In this document: in pieces, positions 45,358 through 53,886 of the stretch
Position numbering within the stretch: the stretch's first letter is position 1
How the letters are laid out: every line of letters begins with the position of its first letter
NCBI GenBank assembly: GCA_017617995.1
Contig: JAFZVE010000012.1
Coordinates: 1 to 64,000, forward strand
Reading direction: 5' to 3'
DNA length: 64,000 bases
Source of the DNA: Clostridiales bacterium
GTDB lineage: Bacteria > Bacillota > Clostridia > Saccharofermentanales > Saccharofermentanaceae
Program-made: the position numbers and the translations under genes
The notes under the pieces: model-generated
What the model was told of the DNA's origin: nothing
Database searches by the model: none
Seen by the model: the letters and a program-made list of their open reading frames with translations, nothing else

Positions 45358-46455
45358 ATGAGTACGCACAAGAAGCTTTTCATTCCGGGTCCGGTTGAAG
45401 TCCGCGATGAAGTTCTGGAAAAGATGGCTACGCCGATGATCGGCCACCGTACCAAAGATGCGTCCGCTCTGCAGCAGGGAATCTCCGAGAAACTGCAGAA
45501 GGTCATGGGTACGAAGAACACGATCATTCTTTCCACTTCATCAGGAAGCGGTCTGATGGAAGGCGCCGTACGATGTTTCACTGCCAAGAAGGCAGCGATC
45601 TTCTCCATCGGAGCATTTGGTGAGCGCTGGTATAAGATGGCGACCTCAAACGGTGTTCCGGCAGATATTTTCCGTTCTGAACTGGGACAAATCACCACTC
45701 CTGAGATGGTGGACGAAGCGCTCTCCACAGGCGAGTACGACATGATCACCATCACCCATAACGAGACCTCCACAGGTATCCACAATCCTGTCGGAAAGAT
45801 CCATGAGGTTCTGAAGGCGAAGTATCCGGATGTGATCCTCTGTGTGGATACAGTAAGTTCCATGGGCGGTGACTTCATCCCGGTAGACGAGTGGGGCATC
45901 GACGTATGCATCACTTCCACACAGAAGTGCCTCGGACTTCCTCCGGGAATGTCTATCGCGTCGGTTTCCGACCGTGCACTCGAGAAGGCGAAGACGATCC
46001 CGAACCGCGGCCTTTACTTCGACTATGTCGAGCTTGCCAAGTTCGTACACGAGAAGCCGTTCCAGTATCCGTCGACTCCGTCCGAGTCCCACATGTTCGC
46101 ACTGGACTACCAGCTCGACTGCATCCTCGCCGAGGGTGTCGAGAACCGTTATAAGAGACATTGCGAGATGGCAGAACTCGTTCGTGACTGGGCAAGAAAG
46201 AATGCAGAGCTCTACTCCGATCCGGATAACCTGTCCGTAACGGTTACCTGCATCAAGAACACACTGGGCATCCCGTTTTCTGACATCAATAAGAAGATGG
46301 GCGAGAGAGGATATCTCCTCTCCGGCGGTTACGGTGCTCTGAAAGAGACTACATTCCGTATCGCGCACATGGCGGATACCACGATCGATGAGATCAAGGC
46401 GATGCTGAAAGATCTCGACGAAGTCGTAGCTGAGCTCAAGGCGCAGAACGCATAA
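45358..46455 (+). CDS. serC: Class V aminotransferase, phosphoserine/alanine-glyoxylate type
   Basis: A 365-residue PLP enzyme. It starts with 'FIPGPVEVRDEVLEKM' and 'GHRTKD', has the SGS loop 'TSSGSGLMEGA', 'VDTVSSMGGDFIPVDEWGIDV' before the PLP-Lys in 'TSTQKCLGLPPG' (about residue 190), and a C-terminal 'RIAHMADTT'. This is the alanine-glyoxylate aminotransferase fold that supplies phosphoserine aminotransferase in many anaerobes. The serA gene 75 bases downstream makes phosphoserine synthesis the likely role; the symbol is assigned by context. Confidence 0.85.
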   Translation: MSTHKKLFIPGPVEVRDEVLEKMATPMIGHRTKDASALQQGISEKLQKVMGTKNTIILSTSSGSGLMEGAVRCFTAKKAAIFSIGAFGERWYKMATSNGVPADIFRSELGQITTPEMVDEALSTGEYDMITITHNETSTGIHNPVGKIHEVLKAKYPDVILCVDTVSSMGGDFIPVDEWGIDVCITSTQKCLGLPPGMSIASVSDRALEKAKTIPNRGLYFDYVELAKFVHEKPFQYPSTPSESHMFALDYQLDCILAEGVENRYKRHCEMAELVRDWARKNAELYSDPDNLSVTVTCIKNTLGIPFSDINKKMGERGYLLSGGYGALKETTFRIAHMADTTIDEIKAMLKDLDEVVAELKAQNA

Positions 46456-46529
46456 GATCCGTAAACAATTTGAACGCGTGGTTGCAAAGAGGTACACCAC
46501 GTGAAAGTAAATAGGGAGGAACATAAACT

Positions 46530-48134
46530 ATGAAGATTTTAGTTGCAGAAAAGATCGCGGCAGATGCTATCCAGTATCTTAAGGATGAGGGTTTTGAGGT
46601 AGATGAGCGTCTGGGTTGTTCCCAGGACGAGATCAAGGGCTTCATCGGTGATTACGATGCACTCATCGTCCGTTCCGTCACACAGGTCAACCGCGACCTT
46701 CTTGCGAACGCCACGAATCTCAAGGTCGTCGGCCGTGCCGGTAACGGTATCGACAACATCGACGTTGCGGCCTGCACCGAGAAGGGCATCATCGCAGTCA
46801 ATACACCGGAAGCGAACATCATGGCTGCCGGTGAGCTCGCTGTCGCACATGCATTCTCCATCTTCAGAAATCTCTGCCACGCGAACGAGGCAGCACATAA
46901 CGACGATTTCCGCCGTGCTCAGATGATCGGTAACGAGCTCGAGGGCAAGACCGCCGGTATCATCGGTCTCGGCCGTATCGGTTCCATCGTAGCCAGAAAG
47001 CTCAAGGGCATCGGTATGACCGTTGTTGCTTATGACCCGTACATCCCGCAGGAGAAGTTTGACACCGTCGGCGTGAAGCGCTGCGCGAAGCTCGAGGATC
47101 TCCTTGCTGTTGCGGATCTCATCACATTCCACACACCGAAGAACAAGGAAACCGTCGGTATGGTCGGCGCAGAAGAACTGGCGAAATGCAAGAAGGGCGT
47201 CCGTATCGTAAACGCCGCTCGTGGTGGTCTCGTAAATGAGGCAGCTCTCTACGAAGCGCTGAAGTCCGGTCAGGTTGCCGCTGCAGCGATCGACGTATTC
47301 GATAAGGAGCCGTCCTACGATAAGGCTCCGGGCGAGCAGCAGTACCAGAACCCGCTTCTGACTCTGCCGAACTGCGTAGTGACACCTCACCTCGGTGCTT
47401 CTACTCAGGAAGCGAACCACAACGTTGGTTCTGCCGTTACTTCTCTCGTGGCAAAAGCACTTCGTGGCGAACTCGTAGCTGCGATCAACATGCCTTCCTT
47501 CAGCGGTGATATGGCAGCCATCCGTCCGTATGCGGATCTCGCTGAGAAGCTCGGTGGCATCTACTATCAGGCAGAGACCGTTCCGGTTAAGAAGATCGAA
47601 GTTGAGTTCAGAGGCGCACTTGCCGAGCAGGAGACAGGCATCCTGACACTCTCTGTTCTGAAGGGCTTCCTCGCTGCTCACTCCGACGGACGCGTAAGCT
47701 TCGTTAACGTACGTCAGGGCGTCGAGTCCCACGGTATCGAAGTCGTCGAGAGCAAGAGCGCACAGTGCGAGCGTTACAGCAGCATGATCGTTGTCAACTT
47801 CGTGACCGAAGAAGGCCGTGAGCTCTCCGTTTCCGGTACGATCGTCGGTGAAGATACAGAAATACTGATCAGCTTCTTCGGCTATCAGGCAGACTTCGCA
47901 CTGGCTCCGATCGTTGTCGCGATGCAGAACGAAGACAAGCCGGGCATCATCGGTAAGATCGCAACCAAGATCGGCGATCACAACATCAACATCAACGCGA
48001 TGCACTGGGGCGTAAAGCCGAACTCCACCAAGGCCCAGTCTTTCCTGGCAGTAAGTGAAGCACTCAGCGAGGAAGTCCTCGGTGAGCTTCGTGCGATCGA
48101 TGGTGTGCTCAGAGTCACACAGCTGTCTTTCTAA
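46530..48134 (+). CDS. serA: D-3-phosphoglycerate dehydrogenase
   Basis: A 534-residue enzyme for the first step of serine synthesis. Motifs: 'GRAGNGIDNID', the NAD-binding 'GIIGLGRIGSIVARKL' (about residue 146), 'NAARGGLVNE' and 'VVTPHLGASTQEAN' (catalytic His), then an allosteric substrate-binding domain and a C-terminal ACT domain ('PGIIGKIATKIGDHNININAM', about residue 472), so serine feedback is expected. AGGGAGGAA precedes the ATG. It has the long SerA form with the ASB domain. Confidence 0.96.
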   Translation: MKILVAEKIAADAIQYLKDEGFEVDERLGCSQDEIKGFIGDYDALIVRSVTQVNRDLLANATNLKVVGRAGNGIDNIDVAACTEKGIIAVNTPEANIMAAGELAVAHAFSIFRNLCHANEAAHNDDFRRAQMIGNELEGKTAGIIGLGRIGSIVARKLKGIGMTVVAYDPYIPQEKFDTVGVKRCAKLEDLLAVADLITFHTPKNKETVGMVGAEELAKCKKGVRIVNAARGGLVNEAALYEALKSGQVAAAAIDVFDKEPSYDKAPGEQQYQNPLLTLPNCVVTPHLGASTQEANHNVGSAVTSLVAKALRGELVAAINMPSFSGDMAAIRPYADLAEKLGGIYYQAETVPVKKIEVEFRGALAEQETGILTLSVLKGFLAAHSDGRVSFVNVRQGVESHGIEVVESKSAQCERYSSMIVVNFVTEEGRELSVSGTIVGEDTEILISFFGYQADFALAPIVVAMQNEDKPGIIGKIATKIGDHNININAMHWGVKPNSTKAQSFLAVSEALSEEVLGELRAIDGVLRVTQLSF

Positions 48135-48240
48135 GCCGCGACCCCCAAATTTAATGAGAAAAGAATATCCCTTCTCGAGCTGACCTTCGGAGGCTCGGAA
48201 GGGATATTCTTTTTCTCTTAAAAAGTTAGAACGCGGCTTA
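48132..48240. terminator. Long shared hairpin between serA and the TPR gene
   Basis: The stem starts at the serA stop codon: TAAGCCGCG (48132-48140) pairs with CGCGGCTTA (48232-48240). Inside it, 48156-48173 pairs with 48199-48217 and CGAGC/GCTCG. The tip TGACC-TTC-GGAG resembles the conserved-loop hairpins with their inner hairpin removed. It lies exactly between two convergent stops. Confidence 0.75.
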
Positions 48241-49203
48241 TTACGCCTGTTTGTACCAGTCGCGGTACTTATGGTCCTCTTCTTCATCGAAGATAGTCGT
48301 GTCCTGCTCGTATGCGATCTTTAAGTACTTGCGGGCATTCTCGGTATCGCCGTTTTCAAAGTAAGCTTCGCCGAGACGGAGATTCACAAAAGGATTGTCG
48401 GGGCCGCCGTCGCACTTGATCGCGAGGAGGAATTCCGGCAGCATCTTCTCAAAGTCCTTCAGGAAGAAGTACGCATCCCCTCTGGCGACAACGATCCATA
48501 AATACGCATCCCAGTATGCCTTCGGCTCCGGAAGAAGATCCATCGCTTCGTTATATTTCACGAGAGCATCCTCGTACTTCCCTGCATCCGCGAACTCGTC
48601 GCCCTCGGCGCACAGTGCTTTTATCTGATCGTAGGTCTCGTCTTTCAGAGATAGCGGGACGTGGATATCTTTATCGCTGAGACGGACCTTGGACGTATCT
48701 TTCAGGGCTTCATAGAGCGACGCCATATCCGCACCCGGCTCACCGGTAAGATTTCTGACGATCCTTCCGAACACAAAGGCGTTGATGCCCTTGACGTTCA
48801 CACCGTAGCCGATGTTCGAACTTATGAATCCGCCGCCGAGGTTTTTCCAGACGACCACGCTGAAGAAACCGGTCGCTTTCTTGGCGATGTCCTGCGCCGC
48901 TTCACGGTTGATCTTCTTTTCTACGATGGCGCCACGCAATGTGCCGAGCACCTTATCCAGATACGGGATCACCGCTTCGTCGAAATCAAATGCGACGTTG
49001 AAGATGCGCTTCACGAAGTCAATAAAATCGAGGGCATATCCGAGCTGCATGAACTCGCCGTTCAGGTACTCCTTATTTCCTTCCTTGATTTTCTTATTCT
49101 GCTCGTCGTAGAAAGAGAAGAGCTCCTCCATCGATCTGTTGTAGTCGATCTTACACATCTCGACCGGGCTTACTTTCAGTTCAAATCTGCCTTCGTTTTC
49201 CAT
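48241..49203 (-). CDS. TPR-containing conserved hypothetical protein
   Basis: A 320-residue soluble protein. The N-terminal 180 residues have no recognised domain and contain a 'GGGFISSNIGYGVNVKG' segment. Residues 195-310 hold three tetratricopeptide-like helix pairs ('GDEFADAGKYEDALVKYNEAMDLLP', 'FVNLRLGEAYFENGDTENARKYL'), which suggests a protein-interaction role. A GGAGG-like site precedes the ATG. The gene downstream on the same strand begins after 14 bases, so they form a pair. Confidence 0.75.
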   Translation of the reverse strand: MENEGRFELKVSPVEMCKIDYNRSMEELFSFYDEQNKKIKEGNKEYLNGEFMQLGYALDFIDFVKRIFNVAFDFDEAVIPYLDKVLGTLRGAIVEKKINREAAQDIAKKATGFFSVVVWKNLGGGFISSNIGYGVNVKGINAFVFGRIVRNLTGEPGADMASLYEALKDTSKVRLSDKDIHVPLSLKDETYDQIKALCAEGDEFADAGKYEDALVKYNEAMDLLPEPKAYWDAYLWIVVARGDAYFFLKDFEKMLPEFLLAIKCDGGPDNPFVNLRLGEAYFENGDTENARKYLKIAYEQDTTIFDEEEDHKYRDWYKQA

Positions 49204-49217
49204 CTTCTTCCTCCTTC

Positions 49218-49556
49218 TTATGAAAATGTTCTGATCACCTGGATCTTTCCGATGATGTGCCTGTTAAATTCCGGAAGTTCCTCGGCCGGTACCCAGAGTT
49301 CCGCATGGTGCGAGGCACCGACGATATGGACCTCGTAACGACTGATCCACTCGTCATCGACCTCGAACTCCGTCACGTAGCCCTTATGGTCTTCGTTATA
49401 TTTCACGTTCCAGTTCTGAGCGATCTCGGTCGCGTACTCGACATTCATTACCGGGTAGAAGATCGGCTGGTCAGGAAGTCTCGGCGGGAACGCCTTGTAT
49501 CCGCTCTTCGCGATCAGCTCCAGTTCCTTCGTCCCTATGGGTCTATATAATTTCAT
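49218..49556 (-). CDS. Small protein of the 'ADP-ribosylation/crystallin J1' type
   Basis: A 112-residue protein that begins 'MKLYRPIGTKELELIAKSGYKAFPPRLPDQPIFYPVMN' (shown in part) and ends with 'LWVPAEELPEFNRHIIGKI'. The block 'YRP-G', 'AFPPRLP', 'QPIFYPV' and 'ELWVPAEEL' is shared by a widespread small family that databases often label this way, without proven activity. It is paired with the TPR gene. AGGAGAG precedes the ATG. Confidence 0.7.
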   Translation of the reverse strand: MKLYRPIGTKELELIAKSGYKAFPPRLPDQPIFYPVMNVEYATEIAQNWNVKYNEDHKGYVTEFEVDDEWISRYEVHIVGASHHAELWVPAEELPEFNRHIIGKIQVIRTFS

Positions 49557-49683
49557 ATCACATCTCTCCTATCTCACCGATCAGAGGCCTTTCTTTTTCC
49601 AAGAATGTTTCTGCGTCGATCTCGCAACGGATGACATGCTGATCGTCCGGGATCGGCTAAATCTCCGATCGATCGCCGGCGGA

Positions 49684-51429
49684 TCAGTCGTAATAACTCG
49701 CACCGACGAACAGGTCGTATCCGCTTTCTCCATCGAAGTAAACATCGTAGTCTGAGTAATCCAGTTTGTATACGATCATCTGGAATTCCTGATTCTTCGA
49801 TTCGTCCTGATTGAGTGTCGTGAAGTATGCCAGGTCTTTTGCCGTATCCACACCGATCAGACGGACAGGCGTGCCGGCCGGGATGGAGACAGCATCGCTT
49901 GTCGGAGTGCCGTTATCGTCGAAGATGCCCAGCGTCATATCGATCGCAGTCGCAGCGATGGCGCTCTTCCGAAGGAAGGTATCTGTCTGGTCCGGGAAAC
50001 CGCCGGTCCCGATCATGGTGCAGGTGTACGAGAAATGACCGGTACCTGCGAGATCGGAACGATGAAAGACGTGTACACACGACGGGTCATAGGGGATCTC
50101 GCCGATCTCACCGGTCCTGCCGATGTAGTCGAAATTCCCGTTATTGAGGTGGTATATCAATGTGGTGTTGACCGGATCTTCCATGGAAAGCTCGATATAG
50201 AGGTAGTAGCCGGAATCGGTATAGACCATGGTGACCCAGGCGATCGAATCGGCTCCGTCGTCCTCATATTCACCGAAGTTGCAGGGATGACCGTTGTAAG
50301 AGATCTCGAGGTCTAAATCGTAGTATGTTCCCTTATTCGCGACAGTGACGATATCGAGGGAACCGTCTTCATCGAAGTCCCAGTAAATCTCGTCAAAAGC
50401 GTCCGCGGTCAGACAGTAATATTCCGGAGTCGAGCAGAAATAGGAAAGATCGACACATCCGCCGAGGTGCAGGACAGGGATCGAGAACGAAAAGATCGTG
50501 GGCTCGCCCGCGGAGGGGGCTTCCTGGAACATGATGATCGTGTTCTGCGACATGACAAAAGAGATGTCGCTTCCGCTCCTGATGCCGTCGATCAGCGTCA
50601 TGAGAGCAGAATTCTGATCCTCGACCGATTCATCGTGATCGTCCGGATCCGTCGGAAGGATGTATTCGGATACGGCATCGGCAAAAGCACTCCGGTCGAA
50701 GACGATATCGTCAAATGTAATCGCCTCTGCAGTCTCGGAATCATAGTTATAAAGGGAGAGCGAGTGCCCGTCGCTTCCGATCAGGAAAGCGTAATCAACG
50801 ATATAGAACGAGCATACTTTGCTGTCTGCGCGGTAGATCTGATAGAGCGTACTGATGTACTGGGAACTGACATCCCAGTAAGAGTCCGAATCGGCGGTCT
50901 TGGCGGCCTCGATAAGCGATTGCACACCGGTCTCGTAGAGTCCATCCTGGAGGGATGCGTAATTGGCATCGAGAGTGCTGAATACGTCATTTAACGCCCT
51001 ATAGCCGGTATCTTCGACCGTATAGACATCGCGGTAATAATCGATTTTAAGGAGGCGGTCATCTTCGGTCTGGGCAGCGAACTCCGCATACGCGAGCTCG
51101 ACAGGCTCGTTGGTCAGGCGGAGTGTCGTAAGGTCATGTGACAGCGCCGGAAGATCCATGTTATAAGGATCGCCGGATGAGGTGGTACCGTACGTCGAGG
51201 AGTCAGCCGTTTCGGATGATTCGGATGTGTCCGTGGGATCGGTATCGTCCGTCGGCTCCGTATCGTCCGTGCTCTCAGATGGCTCGGTCTCATCTGTATC
51301 TTCGGTGTCCTCGGTCTTTGTCGTTTTCTTCGATTTCTTGGACTTCCTTGTCGTTTCTTCCTCCTTGGAGCATCCTGCCAGCGAAAGGACCATAGCCATG
51401 GAGAGCAAAACTGCGATACTACGTTTCAT
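49684..51429 (-). CDS. Large secreted lipoprotein of unknown function
   Basis: A 581-residue protein with a lipoprotein signal (lipobox 'LSLAGC', residues 15-20), a Lys/Thr then Asp/Glu/Thr/Ser-rich linker (about 22-90), and a long globular domain. The latter has an EF-hand-like 'DFDEDGSLDIV' near residue 345, followed by 'NKGTYYDLDLEISYNG', and otherwise no recognised family. Thr/Asp-rich linkers like this recur in the DUF885 lipoproteins. GGGAGGAAG precedes the ATG. No close operon partner. Confidence 0.75.
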   Translation of the reverse strand: MKRSIAVLLSMAMVLSLAGCSKEEETTRKSKKSKKTTKTEDTEDTDETEPSESTDDTEPTDDTDPTDTSESSETADSSTYGTTSSGDPYNMDLPALSHDLTTLRLTNEPVELAYAEFAAQTEDDRLLKIDYYRDVYTVEDTGYRALNDVFSTLDANYASLQDGLYETGVQSLIEAAKTADSDSYWDVSSQYISTLYQIYRADSKVCSFYIVDYAFLIGSDGHSLSLYNYDSETAEAITFDDIVFDRSAFADAVSEYILPTDPDDHDESVEDQNSALMTLIDGIRSGSDISFVMSQNTIIMFQEAPSAGEPTIFSFSIPVLHLGGCVDLSYFCSTPEYYCLTADAFDEIYWDFDEDGSLDIVTVANKGTYYDLDLEISYNGHPCNFGEYEDDGADSIAWVTMVYTDSGYYLYIELSMEDPVNTTLIYHLNNGNFDYIGRTGEIGEIPYDPSCVHVFHRSDLAGTGHFSYTCTMIGTGGFPDQTDTFLRKSAIAATAIDMTLGIFDDNGTPTSDAVSIPAGTPVRLIGVDTAKDLAYFTTLNQDESKNQEFQMIVYKLDYSDYDVYFDGESGYDLFVGASYYD

Positions 51430-51593
51430 TTTCTTCCTCCCTTTCCGGAAAATACCGGGGTTATGGCTGCGACCGGTCCCGTGAAAGGCGCATCCTTCGC
51501 GATCACAGCCTGCACGGGAGAAGCACAGCTCAGCTCAAGAGTAGCACTTCCGGAAAGAATTGTAAAACAACATAGGAAAATGCGAAAGATTGT

Positions 51594-51753
51594 TATACTA
51601 ATCGGGACAATTCTGGTTTGTATAACGCTCGAAATGGGAATATATTGTTATCGATAGGTAAATAACGAGCGTGGATTGGATCAGAATTTCCGTCATCGGA
51701 AATCGCTCATAGCGCAGAGGTCGGTTTATGTGTTTCCCGACCTCTGTTTTTTT
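51594..51753 (+). ncRNA. Possible small RNA or leader ending in a terminator
   Basis: About 160 bases downstream of a TATACT box (51594-51599) with no ORF. It contains a 7-bp stem ACGCTCG/CGAGCGT near 51622-51652 and ends in CAGAGGTCGG (51715-51724) paired with CCGACCTCTG (51737-51746), then a T run. It matches no riboswitch I know, so a leader or sRNA is tentative. Confidence 0.35.
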
Positions 51754-51851
51754 CTTTGTAAAAACGGACATGGGTTTTCTGGAATAACGGAGTCGACATA
51801 TTGGCCGGACACGGGAAAACGTCGTGGTGCGTAACCAGAAAATTGCAGATA

Positions 51852-51884
51852 TGTCACTTTATTGTCACTCCTTTCGTATATACT
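51852..51884 (+). promoter_or_regulatory. Putative promoter with Pho-box-like direct repeat
   Basis: TGTCAC at 51852-51857 and 51863-51868 are 11 bp apart, and TATACT lies at 51879-51884, 10 bases on. Spacing and words are like a Pho box replacing the -35 element. There is no good -35. Confidence 0.4.
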
Positions 51885-51922
51885 AGAATCGTGGTGTTAG
51901 GATTATACAAGAGGGAACAAGA

Positions 51923-53791
51923 ATGAAGAAACACAAGAATATAGCAGCGCGTTTTGCCATGCGGCTGTCCGGCATGATTCTGACTGCGGCAGTCCTTGTT
52001 ACTTCGTGTGTGATTCCCTCGCGGGCGCGGGCAAAGACGAACCCGACCGCGGAATTCATCGATAGAACATATGAGATCCTGGCCTCGGCCAAGCCGGACG
52101 CAGGACGTTTCGATTTCTGGTACAGGAATCTTTCCTCCGGAAATATATCAGCAACGAGCATGATCGACATGATGATCTCTTCCCCGCAGCTGATGCTGGG
52201 AGAAGAGACCCGTCTTCCGGAAGGGGAGCAGCTCCTCGATTCCCTGTCGCTTCTCATGACGGAGAAACCGATGGAACCGCAGCAGAAGAGCACCTATCTC
52301 GACTATATGGCACATGGTGTAAGTGTCCGGCGCGTGATCTATGATCTGTCCGTCATGACGGAGTACATCGGGGTATGCGGACGCTATACCGTAAGGCACG
52401 ATGGCCTTTCCGATCTATCACCCCGTGACACCAATCCGGATCTTACGAAATATGTCTATAACATGCTGACTGATCTTACCTACGGAAGACCGGCCACGAG
52501 CGAAGAGTGCGACGACTGGTGCGCGCGTTTCCTCGGAGGGCAGGCGGTCGCCCCGGCGATCGACGATGCCGCGAAGACCGGTCCGGTCGCGGGAAGTGCG
52601 ATGACGGACGAAGAGAAGGTGGTCCTGATCTACCGTACCATGGTCGGGCAGGAGATCTCCGCGGAGGAGAAGGGCAGCTATCAGGAAGCGCTCGCCAACG
52701 GCATGTCGATGAGCTATGTCGTACAGAAGATAAGTGAAACGGCGCTTTTCCAGATGAAGTGCACGGACCTTCAAATCCTGGCCGGAAGCGTGGAACTGAC
52801 CGAGCCCCGTGACAATAACTATGAGCTGACGAGTTTCCTCACTCGTCTGTATACGCGCTTCTCAGGGAACAGGCCGACAGCGGAAGATCTTAACGGCTAT
52901 GTCCTTCAGACGATCGAGGATCCGGGAACGGTGAGAGAGGTCATCACGCAGATGCTCTCGGCGCCAGAGTGCCAGGAGCTCATCCCGTCGGATGAGGAAT
53001 TCCTCAATACTGTATACGAAGTATTCTACGGATATACGCCGGACAATAGTAAGACGAAGGCCTACCTGATCGGCATGAGTAACGGTATCACGAGGTCGCG
53101 TATCCTCAGCGAGATCCTGAAGGATCCGGCCTTTGACGAGAAGATGGCGGAATACGGGATCGATACGCGGGTCGAGAAGATCGTCCCCGAGAAACTCGTG
53201 GCCCTGACCTTCGACGATGGCCCGTATACTCCGGTCACGATGCGTATCCTCGATGCCCTCGAGCCCTATGGCGCGCATGCGACGTTCTTCGTAGTCGGGA
53301 ACCGTGTCGGGAATTATTCCGAGAGTGTCATCCGTGCGACGAACCTCGGTTGTGAGATCGCGGACCATACCTGGAACCATACGACACTGACGAAGATCTC
53401 CGGCGATGCCGTCAGCCAGCAGATCTGGGACTGTGCCGAGACCGTTTACAATCTCACGGGCGTCTGCCCACGCGTGATGCGTCCGGTCGGCGGCTCTTAC
53501 AACTCCACCGTTTCAGCGAACGTGGGAATGCCCATGATCATCTGGTCGGTAGACACGAACGACTGGAAATACAGAGACAGCCAGCATGTCATCGACGAGA
53601 TCATGAACAACGTCAGGGACGGGGACATCATCCTGATGCACGATCTTTATGAGTCGACGGCCGATGCGGTCGAGTATGTCGTTCCGGCACTCATCGAGGC
53701 CGGATACACGCTGGTCACGATCAGTGAACTTGCGGAGTATAAGGGCATCGACATGGAGAACGGCAAGGCGTATTTCTCCATGCGCGGATAG
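51923..53791 (+). CDS. Secreted DUF4214-type / NodB polysaccharide deacetylase
   Basis: A 622-residue protein with a signal peptide (residues 1-38), about four DUF4214-like helical units (40-420, with 'YTILA', 'IYRTMVGQEIS', 'TRLYTRFSGNRPT', 'VFYGYTPD'), and a C-terminal NodB domain. NodB motif 1 'LTFDDGPYTP' (about residue 428), motif 2 'HTWNH' (about 481, zinc His pair) and motif 3 'RPVGGSYN' (about 519) are present, so it should deacetylate GlcNAc in a surface polysaccharide or peptidoglycan. GAGGGAAC precedes the ATG at 51923. Confidence 0.9.
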   Translation: MKKHKNIAARFAMRLSGMILTAAVLVTSCVIPSRARAKTNPTAEFIDRTYEILASAKPDAGRFDFWYRNLSSGNISATSMIDMMISSPQLMLGEETRLPEGEQLLDSLSLLMTEKPMEPQQKSTYLDYMAHGVSVRRVIYDLSVMTEYIGVCGRYTVRHDGLSDLSPRDTNPDLTKYVYNMLTDLTYGRPATSEECDDWCARFLGGQAVAPAIDDAAKTGPVAGSAMTDEEKVVLIYRTMVGQEISAEEKGSYQEALANGMSMSYVVQKISETALFQMKCTDLQILAGSVELTEPRDNNYELTSFLTRLYTRFSGNRPTAEDLNGYVLQTIEDPGTVREVITQMLSAPECQELIPSDEEFLNTVYEVFYGYTPDNSKTKAYLIGMSNGITRSRILSEILKDPAFDEKMAEYGIDTRVEKIVPEKLVALTFDDGPYTPVTMRILDALEPYGAHATFFVVGNRVGNYSESVIRATNLGCEIADHTWNHTTLTKISGDAVSQQIWDCAETVYNLTGVCPRVMRPVGGSYNSTVSANVGMPMIIWSVDTNDWKYRDSQHVIDEIMNNVRDGDIILMHDLYESTADAVEYVVPALIEAGYTLVTISELAEYKGIDMENGKAYFSMRG

Positions 53792-53806
53792 CGGCGAAGG
53801 AGCGAT

Positions 53807-53863
53807 CGGAAGAGAGTCCGGGAAACGAAGGGAACAAGCCCGGAAGAGATTCCGGGAAACGAA
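53807..53863. repeat. 23-bp direct repeat in the deacetylase-moxR spacer
   Basis: The unit at 53807-53829 recurs at 53841-53863 with one mismatch. Both contain CGGAAGAGA and TCCGGGAAACGAA. Sits between the deacetylase stop and the moxR ribosome site. Confidence 0.8.
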
Positions 53864-53886
53864 ATAAAGAAGTAGAGGGAAGTAAA

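Noticed and set aside
51463-51657. 64-codon plus ORF before the putative sRNA
   Set aside because: No ribosome site, crosses the start of the upstream divergent gene's promoter region, and no family pattern.
51594-51753. Purine or other known riboswitch
   Set aside because: Checked the conserved cores of purine, guanidine-I, preQ1, fluoride, manganese and cobalamin riboswitches by eye; none is present.
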